A DNA stretch of 64,000 nucleotides from Ancylobacter novellus DSM 506 (GCF_000092925.1 NC_014217.1:4588001-4652000), one strand, 5' to 3'. Shown: positions 16,357 through 23,924, counted from the first letter of the stretch. Made by a program: numbers and translations. The notes: generated by a model not told the origin, from the letters alone.

Positions 16357-16890
16357 TCACTTCCCAAAAAGGTCGCCAATGGCCGCGGCGAACGCCGAGC
16401 CGTTGATAGTGATGGATTTGCGATGATTGCTCGCGCCCCAGTGTCCAGGAAGCGCGTCCGCTTCCCGGAAGCGGTCGAAGGTGCCGTCGGGCCAATGCAA
16501 CGTGATTTCCGGCCAGTTGCCGACAACGTCGATCTGCGGCGCCGCGCCAGGATCACCAGCGACAACACCGGCCGCGAGCGCGTCGAGGTGGACGCCGGCC
16601 GGAGCGTAACGTTCGGCCAGTTCAACCGGCATGCCGCCGACGCTGTGACCGGGCAGCCCGAGGCCGCGATATTGCTCAACCGCTGATGCCACGAGGTGCA
16701 GTGGCGCGTCTGTCGCCAGCGCAAGCACCAGCGAAACGAAGCCGCGCAAGCCGACTTCAGGCGGCAAGCCGGGTGCCCCTGACGGCACAATGCCGGCCTC
16801 CTGCAGTCTACGCGCCACGGTGCGGGCACGACTGGAGGGGAAGCCCAGTCGACGCTCTATGACGTCGATGGCTTCGTTCAAAGTAGACAT
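16357..16890 (-). CDS. Hypothetical phage protein (177 aa)
   Basis: The N-terminal 45 residues (TLNEAIDVIERRLGFPSSRA to RRLQEAGIVP) look like a DNA-binding helical domain. The C-terminus (NWPEITLHWPDGTFDRF, KSITINGSAFAAAIGDLFG) is a separate beta-containing segment. I believe similar proteins occur in prophages of this bacterial group near packaging genes, but I cannot name the family. It is the first gene of the leftward structural operon, just after a strong intrinsic terminator that isolates it from the gene at 17025. Confidence 0.55.
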   Translation of the reverse strand: MSTLNEAIDVIERRLGFPSSRARTVARRLQEAGIVPSGAPGLPPEVGLRGFVSLVLALATDAPLHLVASAVEQYRGLGLPGHSVGGMPVELAERYAPAGVHLDALAAGVVAGDPGAAPQIDVVGNWPEITLHWPDGTFDRFREADALPGHWGASNHRKSITINGSAFAAAIGDLFGK

Positions 16891-16928
16891 CGCAACGAGA
16901 AATCCTTGTGAGTTGCGGATGATGAAGC

Positions 16929-16952
16929 GAAAAAAACCCGGCCGAAGCCGGG
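16929..16952 (-). terminator. Intrinsic terminator with UUCG tetraloop
   Basis: On the minus strand, stem GCCCGGC/GCCGGG with loop TTCG is followed by seven T. It lies 73 nt past the stop of the leftward gene 17025-17840 and ends its transcript before the structural operon. Confidence 0.85.
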
Positions 16953-17024
16953 CTACAGTTGGGGATACAGGAGCTCGCCAAAGCTCCACGCCTACAAAGG
17001 TTACTAGCACGATTTTGGGTGCAC

Positions 17025-17840
17025 CTACGCTGCGGCAGCGTCGTCATATTCGCTGTAGCACTCGACGAGACCTTCGAGGGCGACACGCATAAGCTCCGTG
17101 CCCACTGCGGATGCTCGCTTGTCGCTGTGGCCACGAGCAGTCCCAATTTCTTCGGCGCCCGCACCGTCAGCAATGTCGACGAGCACTTTGAACAAGCCGG
17201 CCGGCATGCCGCCTCGAATGAATGCCAGCGTCCGCCGAGCGAACGCGGCACGAAGCAGTCGATCCTCGGGACTGGCGGCAGCGCGGTCTTCGTGGCAGCG
17301 GCGCATTTGCGCGCCGATAAAAATGTCGGTCGGCTTGCTGGCGTCGCGCGGCCAGGCGGCGCCCGCGTAGCGGCTGGCTAGCTCGCGAGCCACCGTCGGC
17401 GGATGCATAGGGGCAGCAGGACCACGCTCGCCGCGGAGGCGGTCCTCTATCTCGAAGATCCGGCAGCCATCCCGTTCCACCACCTGCCGATGGCCGCCGA
17501 CGGTGCGATACTCCAGCGATCCGGTTAGATGCAGCGCCACCAAGTGCTCCGCCGTAACGCGCTCGCGGACCATGTCGCGCCCATAGCCCCAGCCGGTGTC
17601 TTCGTCCGTACCGGCATCGTCACCGAACGCGGCCCAATATTCCCGCCCGGCCACGGCGTCCAGGTCTTGCCGGAAGCGCAGGAGAGCGTGGAGCGCGGTG
17701 TTGTTCGCTGATGGCGTGCTGAACAGCCTGCTGGCCGCCAGCCGGTCCCGTGCCGGCCACTCGTGCTGGCCGGGTCGGCGGGTGTTGTCGTTGGCGGCGA
17801 GAGCCGCGTCTTGGCGCGCACGTCGTGCGGTAGCGGTCAT
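17025..17840 (-). CDS. Hypothetical phage protein, possible DNA-binding regulator (271 aa)
   Basis: No family is recognised with certainty. The N-terminus is basic and low in structure (MTATARRARQDAALAANDNT), the middle is acidic and aromatic, and the C-terminal 70 residues (FIRGGMPAGLFKVLVDIADG to LVECYSEYDD) look like helix-turn-helix material. The ATG at 17840 has GGAG 8 nt upstream, better than the alternative ATG at 17852. It is followed by a strong terminator and preceded by a 457-bp gap, so it is a single-gene transcript. A regulatory role is inference. Confidence 0.5.
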   Translation of the reverse strand: MTATARRARQDAALAANDNTRRPGQHEWPARDRLAASRLFSTPSANNTALHALLRFRQDLDAVAGREYWAAFGDDAGTDEDTGWGYGRDMVRERVTAEHLVALHLTGSLEYRTVGGHRQVVERDGCRIFEIEDRLRGERGPAAPMHPPTVARELASRYAGAAWPRDASKPTDIFIGAQMRRCHEDRAAASPEDRLLRAAFARRTLAFIRGGMPAGLFKVLVDIADGAGAEEIGTARGHSDKRASAVGTELMRVALEGLVECYSEYDDAAAA

Positions 17841-18297
17841 GGCGAGCTCCAAGTGCCGGCCCGTCTCCGCGGGGGCTTCTGACCTGTAAGTGTTGTTTTC
17901 GCGGGAAAACGCCGGTCGATTTCGTGCGGAACCCCTCCGGTGTGCACAGGAATCGTCTCGCGCGCTTGCGCACGCGTGAGTCGAAATACCTGTATTAGCG
18001 TTCGCGCTGCTGGAGCCGACCGGTAGGCGGAAATCGGGGCGGCAGGGTTCGGCGTACCCCTAGGGGGTGTCCACGGGTTGCCCACCATCAGATCCCCGAC
18101 CGGCGGCCCTCCGTACGAAATGTTTTCCGCAAAATCGGAAATTCAGGTTTTTACCGTCGGCGGCTGTTAAGTGGTTGTTTCTGCTCAGACGGACCGAAAA
18201 ATAAACATGAAAACCTGCGGGATTTAACGCGCGATTGCAGCGACCGGTCGTAGGGAAAACGGCGGGAGAGATTGAGGGTGCCCCCCGCCACGATGAC
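17841..18297. other. 457-bp non-coding region
   Basis: No gene is supported. It contains a 6-bp dyad TTTCCG/CGGAAA (18124-18129, 18136-18141) and AT-richer patches, consistent with promoter material for the leftward gene at 17840 or a regulatory/origin region, but no site is convincing. Confidence 0.35.
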
Positions 18298-18894
18298 CTA
18301 TGAGTTCTTTTTCTTGCGGGTGGCAGCAGCATCATGCGATGCGCCCAACAGGCGCCCGATGCGGGACGCGATGAAGTCGCCGAGCCGCTGCCCAGAAACA
18401 ATATAATCTTCGACGATGAGGATGTTGGAGCGCGACTTATCTACCAACTTCATCGGAACAGATGCAGCTTGGTGTGCGGTTGAGAGCACGACGGAGTGGT
18501 AGGCGCGCCCGGCCAAGCCCGCATCAGTTTCGTGTTTTCTAAGTCCATGTGGTCGTCTTGACCGGCCCATTGCTTGTTCGGTCTGGTGGATGATGCGCTC
18601 GTCGCGAGTAGCCCACCTCCCGTTGTCGAAGCCTCCCCAACGGCGCTGCCCGAATGTTACGCTTGGAACATCAAACCCAAAAATTAGGTCTTCATGGCAC
18701 CCATCGATATTATTCAATATAAAGCCACGAAGCTTAGATTTCGTGTCTGGAATGGCGTTGACCTCTATAAGTAGTTCAGGGCTCACGGCCAATCTAATAT
18801 TATGAGCTTGCATTTCGCTCGCAACGTCTACGCCGTGATCGTACAGCACATTCCAAGCGCAACTATCGATAAAAACATCAATCTGAGCCGCCAT
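18298..18894 (-). CDS. PIN-like domain protein (198 aa), low-GC cargo
   Basis: The N-terminus MAAQIDVFIDSCAWNVLYD gives a strand ending in Asp10, then LAVSPELLIEVNAIPD, resembling the first acidic positions of PIN-type metal-dependent RNases. A later strand ILIVEDYIVSG carries further acids. The order of acids is suggestive but not a full textbook PIN signature. The gene is divergent (162-bp gap) from a trypsin-like protease gene, and both are AT-richer than the surrounding phage genes. The pair is likely recent cargo, possibly anti-phage or toxin-like. Function not established. Confidence 0.55.
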   Translation of the reverse strand: MAAQIDVFIDSCAWNVLYDHGVDVASEMQAHNIRLAVSPELLIEVNAIPDTKSKLRGFILNNIDGCHEDLIFGFDVPSVTFGQRRWGGFDNGRWATRDERIIHQTEQAMGRSRRPHGLRKHETDAGLAGRAYHSVVLSTAHQAASVPMKLVDKSRSNILIVEDYIVSGQRLGDFIASRIGRLLGASHDAAATRKKKNS

Positions 18895-19011
18895 AAATCC
18901 ATAATATGCATTGTGTCGTGCAAAACACCAGATACTGTCGGACCCCGGCCGGTCCTGGTGCGGGGGGCACGGAGTTTGGAGGCCCCCCATGTAACTGCCA
19001 CACCGCTTCGG

Positions 19012-19017
19012 TATAAT
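19012..19017 (+). promoter_or_regulatory. Consensus -10 box upstream of the protease gene
   Basis: A perfect TATAAT lies 39 nt before the GTG start at 19057. No good -35 is visible at the expected spacing, so it may need an activator. It is in the divergent gap between the PIN-like and protease genes. Confidence 0.4.
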
Positions 19018-19056
19018 GCTGACGCCAAACTCGTTGGCAGTTCTGGGAGGCTTGGA

Positions 19057-19863
19057 GTGGAAACGGATGAAGTTGGCCAGTTGCTCGAAGCTCGGCTAGG
19101 ACGCTGTACCGTCGGCTGGGTGAAACTGGAGCAGACGAAAGCTTCGTCGCTTGGTTCCGGGACTTTAATAAAATATAGATCGGTTCTAGGTGTTATAACT
19201 TGCGGTCATGTAGTTGAAGTACTTAAAGAACTCGACGAGTTTGGATTGTGCTTTTTTCCAGTACGGCCCAGCGAATATCAAAGACTTAAGTTCAAGCGAA
19301 ATGTCGTTGAATTTTTTCAGATTGGCGAAGATTACAAAAGCCACCCATACCATGGGCCAGATCTTGGCTTCGTTAAGATTCCTCTGGAATACGAGGAAGA
19401 TATTAAACTGCACTCTGTTGTTTTGAACATGGACATCCAATCGGATGAGTACCAGAGAGTTGGTTATCAGACGCCTTCGACCTCAGTTTTGTGCGGTGTC
19501 GTGGATGAGCGCACCACTCCTGGCCCTCAAAAATCTAACTATGGCGTCACGACCTTTAACGGATTGATTAACATTGGAAATATTACCGATAGATATTCTA
19601 TATATGATTATGATTATTTGAAGTTTCAGCCACTGCCAGGGCCAGACGGTAAGTTGCCATCATCGTTCGCCGGAACCAGCGGAGGTGGGTTTTGGAACAT
19701 TTGCTTCACACAGGCAGGCGATGGCATAAAATTTTCCAAGCGCCTATTTTCCGGTGTCGCATTTGCTGAAATGAAAGACAGTGAATCAGTTACTATATTG
19801 ACCCATGGCCCCATTAGTATCTATGAGAAACTTCTCCCGATGATAAGAGAGCGGTGGCTTTAA
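19057..19863 (+). CDS. Trypsin-like serine protease (268 aa), low-GC cargo
   Basis: All three catalytic positions of the chymotrypsin fold are visible: His51 in GVITCGHVVEVL, Asp102 in GPDLGFVKIP and Ser208 in SSFAGTSGGGFW. GTG at 19057 is chosen because GGGAGG lies 6 nt before it; frame-open sequence further upstream is not protein-like. No signal peptide is visible, so it acts in the cytoplasm. Such proteases occur as effectors in several bacterial conflict systems. Base composition is clearly lower in GC than its neighbours. It is divergent from the PIN-like gene. Confidence 0.75.
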   Translation: METDEVGQLLEARLGRCTVGWVKLEQTKASSLGSGTLIKYRSVLGVITCGHVVEVLKELDEFGLCFFPVRPSEYQRLKFKRNVVEFFQIGEDYKSHPYHGPDLGFVKIPLEYEEDIKLHSVVLNMDIQSDEYQRVGYQTPSTSVLCGVVDERTTPGPQKSNYGVTTFNGLINIGNITDRYSIYDYDYLKFQPLPGPDGKLPSSFAGTSGGGFWNICFTQAGDGIKFSKRLFSGVAFAEMKDSESVTILTHGPISIYEKLLPMIRERWL

Positions 19864-19903
19864 TCCGGTGAGTAATTATTGTCGCCGAATTGCCGTTTCC
19901 GCT

Positions 19904-19962
19904 CCCCCCCCCAAGAGTCCTATGACTCCTAAGACTTGGGAGTCTGAGGGGTCTTAGGGGGG
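19904..19962. terminator. Large hairpin between convergent genes
   Basis: An outer stem CCCCCCAAGA (19907-19916) pairs with TCTTAGGGGGG (19952-19962, one bulge). An inner stem GACTCC (19924-19929) pairs with GGAGTC (19939-19944). It sits between the stops of the protease gene and the leftward replication ATPase gene. It lacks a T-run but is well placed to block convergent transcription. Confidence 0.45.
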
Positions 19963-19973
19963 TGTATAGAGCG

Positions 19974-21524
19974 CTATCGGCCCGGCATCTTGTAGGCGCC
20001 ATAGCCGATCTTCTCAGCCTCTCCAGCCTTGACCATCGCACGCAGAAGATAATTCACGCTGCCGACCAGAGTCCCGGTCTCCTTCGCGATCTCCGCTGGC
20101 GTCATGGCGCCCGTAGCTTCCTGCAGCACGCCGAGGATCTGCTTGCGCTGTTCGGATCGCTTTACGTCATCGGCGTCGCCTAGCACCGACCACCGCCCGT
20201 CCTGGAGGCGCAGCGCTTTCTCGAATTCCTCGATGTCGCGCCCGCGGCCATAGAGCTTCGGCCCGTCGGTCGTGCGGTTTAGAACCAGGATTGTGTCGGC
20301 CGCGCCTGTCAGGCCGTTGGTGCCCGACACCGACTCCAGTGGATCATCGGCTTCGGCCTTCCGAACGTGGTGCACCACGACGACGGCCAGCCGGTGCTCA
20401 CCGGCCCACTTCTGTAGCGGCGAGATCGCGTCATAGTCGGCGGCATAGCTGTCCTGGTTCGCCCTTTTCGGCGGGCGGACCATGCTGAGGGTGTCGACCA
20501 CCACGAGCTTCGGCGCGGCAACCGATGTGCGCCATTGATCCAGACGCTGCAGCAGGCCGGCGTTCACCTTCGGCGCCTCGGTGAGGAGTTGCAGGCGGCG
20601 GACATCGGGCCGCTGGTGGCGGGGCAGCACGACCTTCAAGCGATCTTGCAGCCTGCGCCGGTTGTCTTCGAGCGCAAGATAGAGCGCGTCGCCGGGTTCA
20701 CAGTCGACGTCGAGCGTTTGCCCGCCCGAAGCCACGCCAACACACATCCCAAGTGCCATCCACGACTTGCCCAGCTTCGGGCGGCCGGCAAGGATGGTGA
20801 GACCTTCAGTGACATATCCGGGCACGACGTACTCCACGGGTGGAAAATCGAGGCCTAGAAGGGTTTCCGCGTCGATGGCGCCGAGCGGGGCATTGTCGTT
20901 CGCGGCCCGTGCTGGCGCAGCGGACGCGGGCTCCTCTTCGTCCGGCTCGTCGTCATCATCGGGCTCTGGGTGCGCTGAAAAGAAGTGCTCACTGCCTCCC
21001 GGCGAGATCCAGAACTGGCCAAGGCGCCCGCCGAAGTCGGCGCCGAAGAGACACGGCCGGCCGTCATGCCCGGCACGGATCTCACCCCCGAACTGTGCGC
21101 GGAGGGTTTCAAGCCGCTCGCGAAGGCGCTCCCTCTTCAGGGCTTCGGCCTCGTCCAGCACTACGTTGCCGGCGATGACATCCTGAATTAGATCCAGCGC
21201 GGCGACGTTCGTGCGACCTTCGATCTGCACCACCTCTGGCGTGCCATCGCGCCATAGCGTGACGATGCTGATGTCGTCGCTGGTCTGAATCCAGCGGCCG
21301 AACCCATCCGTCAGGGCGGCGAGACGATCGATATCCGAGACCGTGAGATCGGCCCAGGACGATACCTTCGTAAGTGTATCCCGATCGGTGCCATCCCAGT
21401 CCGGTTCGCCGTGCTGAAATGGCACGAGGACAGGATCTCCGACCAGCTTCTCGCAAAAGGGCCGGAACTTCATCCACGCGGCACGCAGCTGCTGCTCGTG
21501 GTCGATATCTTTAGCTGCGATCAT
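19974..21524 (-). CDS. RepA/RecA-like hexameric replication ATPase (AAA_25 type)
   Basis: A 516-residue protein. Residues 1-190 are an unrecognised N-terminal domain, 185-205 an acidic linker. The RecA-like domain starts around 220, with Walker A AGRPKLGKS (246-254) and a Walker B strand LVVVDT (Asp344), then VVVVHHVRK and the arginine-containing SVSGTNGLTGAADTILVLNR. The last 60 residues form a winged helix (TPAEIAKETGTLVGSVNYLL). This is the family of plasmid/phage RepA-type DNA helicases, so it probably unwinds the element's origin. Start ATG 21524 overlaps the 82-aa gene by 14 nt. Confidence 0.8.
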   Translation of the reverse strand: MIAAKDIDHEQQLRAAWMKFRPFCEKLVGDPVLVPFQHGEPDWDGTDRDTLTKVSSWADLTVSDIDRLAALTDGFGRWIQTSDDISIVTLWRDGTPEVVQIEGRTNVAALDLIQDVIAGNVVLDEAEALKRERLRERLETLRAQFGGEIRAGHDGRPCLFGADFGGRLGQFWISPGGSEHFFSAHPEPDDDDEPDEEEPASAAPARAANDNAPLGAIDAETLLGLDFPPVEYVVPGYVTEGLTILAGRPKLGKSWMALGMCVGVASGGQTLDVDCEPGDALYLALEDNRRRLQDRLKVVLPRHQRPDVRRLQLLTEAPKVNAGLLQRLDQWRTSVAAPKLVVVDTLSMVRPPKRANQDSYAADYDAISPLQKWAGEHRLAVVVVHHVRKAEADDPLESVSGTNGLTGAADTILVLNRTTDGPKLYGRGRDIEEFEKALRLQDGRWSVLGDADDVKRSEQRKQILGVLQEATGAMTPAEIAKETGTLVGSVNYLLRAMVKAGEAEKIGYGAYKMPGR

Positions 21525-21759
21525 GAGGCGCACGGCTCCCAAGCGCGGCCATAGCGGCCTGCGCGATCTCGAGTGCAAGTTCAGGGTGAAGCGAAGCGGC
21601 GTGCCGGCCGCCACAGTTGGGCGGCCACACGCGGAGCTCGCCGGTGCGGGTTCGTTTCAACGTCAGGCCGAACAAACGAAGGCGGCCTGGCAACTCGACG
21701 TCAAAGCGCGCCAGTGCGTCCCCACCTGGCAGGGCCGGGTGGATACTGAGTACTTTCAA
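21511..21759 (-). CDS. Hypothetical phage protein (82 aa)
   Basis: TTG start (MKVLSIHPALPGGDALARFD) with GGAGG 8 nt upstream. The protein has a beta-rich N-terminal half and the motif GRHAASLHPELALEIAQAA. I believe similar small proteins are frequent in prophages of this bacterial group beside the replication gene, but their function is unknown. It is translationally coupled to the downstream ATPase. Confidence 0.6.
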   Translation of the reverse strand: MKVLSIHPALPGGDALARFDVELPGRLRLFGLTLKRTRTGELRVWPPNCGGRHAASLHPELALEIAQAAMAALGSRAPHDRS

Positions 21760-22075
21760 TGGAAGGCCTCCAATGCGGAGGATGGATTGCCCTAAGGGGC
21801 GGCTTCGAAGTGACGTCTGCGCGCCGCTTCCGATCTGCGTACTAATATAGCAGTGGGTTCCGACTCCCGTGCTGCTTCACCTCTGCATGTGCCTCGCTAT
21901 GCACAGCTACCGTTGGCGCCAGCACCACAAACCTGTTCACAGCGCGGCACATCTAGACGATTTCGACGCGCACTTTTCGCGCTGGAACACTACTTACCTA
22001 GCACTACCTGGCGCCGCGTGACGGCGCCGACGCCGCCTTCGGGCACCGCTCACCCCAGCGAATAGGGGCCTGCCG
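21760..22075. other. 316-bp non-coding early-promoter region
   Basis: No gene is supported. It separates the leftward replication genes from a small rightward gene. An AT-rich TATATT-type sequence on the minus strand near 21840 could be a -10 box for the replication genes; no confident -35 was found. No repeated iterons were noticed. Confidence 0.35.
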
Positions 22076-22273
22076 TTGAACGACAACCGCAAGTGGACTG
22101 ACGCTGAAGTCGAACGCGCGCGAGACTTCCTCGCCGAGTGCGTGGTTGAGCTAGGTGATGAATTTGTCCCGTTCTTCTCTATAGTCGAGCGCGAACTCGA
22201 GCAGCGCCGCGTGCGCGGAAGTGCGGTCGAGAGGGCTCGCCATATCGCAGCTACACGGAGGCTGGCGGCTTGA
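22076..22273 (+). CDS. Hypothetical small protein (65 aa)
   Basis: TTG start with AGGGG upstream. The peptide (MNDNRKWTDAEVERARDFLA, then ELGDEFVPFFSIVERELEQR) is an amphipathic helical protein that looks genuinely coding. I do not recognise a named family. Its 3' end overlaps the integrase stop region by 23 bp on the opposite strand. Confidence 0.5.
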   Translation: MNDNRKWTDAEVERARDFLAECVVELGDEFVPFFSIVERELEQRRVRGSAVERARHIAATRRLAA

Positions 22274-23555
22274 AGGCGATCTTCCTTAACCAAGTCGCCT
22301 TCTGCTCCAAGCTAGGCCCAGCGCCGTATTTTGGGCGGGAGTACTTGTGCCCCATCAAGGCGGCGATGAGCTTTTCGGGAGCTTCGACCGCCGTCAATCG
22401 ATCCTCAAAGGTGTGGCGCAGCGAATAGGCCGAGTGCTGCGGCGTCGGTCGCAGCTTGTTATTCTCAAAGAACTTCGAGACGAGCGCCGACAGACTAGCT
22501 GCCTTATCGCGGTAGCGCGGAAAGCCCTCTGGCTGCGCCTTCATAGCCATCAGCGCCACGCCGACCAGCGGCACGTCCCGCTCACTTTGCTCGGTCTTCA
22601 TCCGACGCCCGTCAGGTCGCACCTGGATGTGCGGCACCTTGGCTTTCAGGATGATGCGGTTAGCGGTGAGATTGCACGCTTCTGACAGCCGCAGGCCCGT
22701 CTCCGCCATGAGGTACAGCACTCGCCGCGCCTCAGGGTTCAGGGTGCTGAGAGCGCCGTCGGCAAGAATCTTGTCCTGCACGAACTTCGCCTCAAACGCT
22801 GCTCGACTGGCCGTTCGTTCTCCGTCGATGCGCAACTGAGCGAAGACGGCTTCGAGACCAAGCCGGTGCCGCTGGTCCAGCGTGCGGAACATTCGATTAA
22901 GGTGGCCCACGTCCTTGTTCGCGGTCGCGATCTCGACGCCCTCGGACAATATTCGGTCCTGCCACCACCCTTGGAAATCTAGCGCGTCGTTCCGGGTGAT
23001 ATCGGCAATGGCCTTGTCGCCGATGACCTCGATCAGGTTGGCCAGGGCCCGCTTTTTCGGGTTCCCCCACTTCCGGAGTTGGTCCGGCGATAAGTCCACG
23101 AGCGACGCGCGCGAAAGCTTTTCATACTCCTCGAAAAGCCCTGAGAGCCTCATCTCTGGCTTTCCGACCAAACCGAACGCAGCCTTGGCTGTACCTTCGT
23201 CGAGGGGCTTGTCCATGAGCGCTGCCGCGCGGGGCATGACGTCCGCGAAACGGGCCAGCTGGGCCGCAGGCACGTATTCGAAACCGAGTGACCTCGCCGT
23301 GGCGCGCGCTGCCGCATAGGTCGTTGATGCGTTCTCGGTGTCGCCGGCGGCAAGTCCACGCCAGTACAGCTGGTGGTCCGCGTCGATGCGCGCGATTGCC
23401 TTGGCGGCAGCGATGCCTCTCGGGTCATCAGCGATACGGATTCCGGTCGATACCTTCACGACTCCGCGCCGATCGCGATCGGCGACCTCCAGCGGGACAC
23501 GGCGCGCGTAGACCCAGAACCCGGAACGCCGCGTGAGGTAGCGAACTCGCGCCAT
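22251..23555 (-). CDS. Tyrosine recombinase/integrase adjacent to the tRNA attachment site
   Basis: A 434-residue integrase. The N-terminal domain begins MARVRYLTRRSGFWVYARRV, as in prophage integrases. The catalytic domain shows AETGLRLSEACNL (Arg I), MKTEQSERDVPL (Lys), AYSLRHTF (box II, Tyr in place of the first His), LMGHKYSRPKYGAG (His and nucleophilic Tyr). ATG 23555 overlaps the stop of the 73-aa gene (TAATG), implying coupled translation; a longer start at 23612 would lie inside that gene. Position next to the tRNA-Ser end makes it the likely integrase of the element. Confidence 0.9.
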   Translation of the reverse strand: MARVRYLTRRSGFWVYARRVPLEVADRDRRGVVKVSTGIRIADDPRGIAAAKAIARIDADHQLYWRGLAAGDTENASTTYAAARATARSLGFEYVPAAQLARFADVMPRAAALMDKPLDEGTAKAAFGLVGKPEMRLSGLFEEYEKLSRASLVDLSPDQLRKWGNPKKRALANLIEVIGDKAIADITRNDALDFQGWWQDRILSEGVEIATANKDVGHLNRMFRTLDQRHRLGLEAVFAQLRIDGERTASRAAFEAKFVQDKILADGALSTLNPEARRVLYLMAETGLRLSEACNLTANRIILKAKVPHIQVRPDGRRMKTEQSERDVPLVGVALMAMKAQPEGFPRYRDKAASLSALVSKFFENNKLRPTPQHSAYSLRHTFEDRLTAVEAPEKLIAALMGHKYSRPKYGAGPSLEQKATWLRKIAFKPPASV

Positions 23556-23776
23556 TACGTGGGGCGCGCCGCCAAGGGCGATGTCACGCCAGCCGCGGCG
23601 CACATGCCGCAAAGCTCAACAACGATGCGCTCGACCTCGCGCAGCCGTTCCACCTCGTCGGACAGCTGACGGAGCAGCATCGCCTCCTCAACGGAGACGC
23701 CTTCGAATTTGGCGTTGGTCTGCAGGTCCAACCGATCAGCAACCAACCGTGCGCGTGCTGTGATTTCCTTCGCCAT
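23555..23776 (-). CDS. Small coiled-coil protein cotranslated with the integrase (73 aa)
   Basis: Starts MAKEITARARLVADRLDLQT with GGAGGGCGGG before the ATG. The body is a charged helix (LLRQLSDEVERLREVERIVV). It is the first gene inside the right end and its stop overlaps the integrase start by one base. Such a position would suit a recombination directionality factor, but no helix-turn-helix is evident, so this is only a possibility. A longer reading to 23830 would translate the arm repeats and is rejected. Confidence 0.55.
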   Translation of the reverse strand: MAKEITARARLVADRLDLQTNAKFEGVSVEEAMLLRQLSDEVERLREVERIVVELCGMCAAAGVTSPLAARPT

Positions 23777-23796
23777 CCCGCCCTCCGACCGTGTCG

Positions 23797-23829
23797 TGTT
23801 GGTCAAATTGTTGGACGCGATGTTGGACA
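23797..23829. repeat. Putative integrase arm-type sites, right end (three 12-bp units)
   Basis: Units TGTTGGTCAAAT (23797-23808), TGTTGGACGCGA (23809-23820) and TGTTGGACA (23821-23829) are in tandem, 69 bp inside the right core. The last two match 6404-6424 at the left end with one change. In the excised circle they would flank the core on both sides in the same orientation. Confidence 0.6.
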
Positions 23830-23898
23830 CCTCGCACGGCCAGAGTCAAGCGCTGGCAACGATTCCTGTGCGATGACAATAGCTTAGGAGAAGTCGGC

Positions 23899-23924
23899 TG
23901 GCGGAGGGAGCGGGATTCGAACCC
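23899..23924. repeat. Attachment-site repeat within tRNA-Ser (26 bp)
   Basis: These bases form the CCA end, acceptor strand and half of the T-arm of the tRNA-Ser gene, and are duplicated exactly at 6327-6352. The tRNA stays intact after integration because the element supplied an identical 3' end. Confidence 0.9.

Larger units (their letters stand above)
6327..23924. mobile_element. tRNA-Ser-integrated phage-derived element, about 17.6 kb
   Basis: Both edges carry the same 26-bp sequence: the right copy (23899-23924) is the 3' end of an intact tRNA-Ser gene, the left copy (6327-6352) is an orphan. This is the signature of site-specific integration by a tyrosine recombinase, and an integrase gene reads away from the tRNA end. 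Contents: two tyrosine recombinases, a RecA-like replication ATPase, prohead protease, tape measure, tail-fibre protein, several small phage-type genes, a TcmP/DUF5131 pair and a low-GC PIN/protease pair. I find no terminase, portal, major capsid, lysis or CI-type repressor gene, so it is a cryptic prophage or a phage satellite rather than a complete phage. Confidence 0.85.

Noticed and set aside
23777..23830. N-terminal extension of the 73-aa protein up to 23830
   Set aside because: It would translate the 12-bp arm repeats (SNIASNNLTN); the internal ATG at 23776 has a good ribosome binding site.
6327..23924. CRISPR array within the element
   Set aside because: Repeats found are paired 12-bp arm sites and single hairpins; no regular repeat-spacer pattern and no cas genes.
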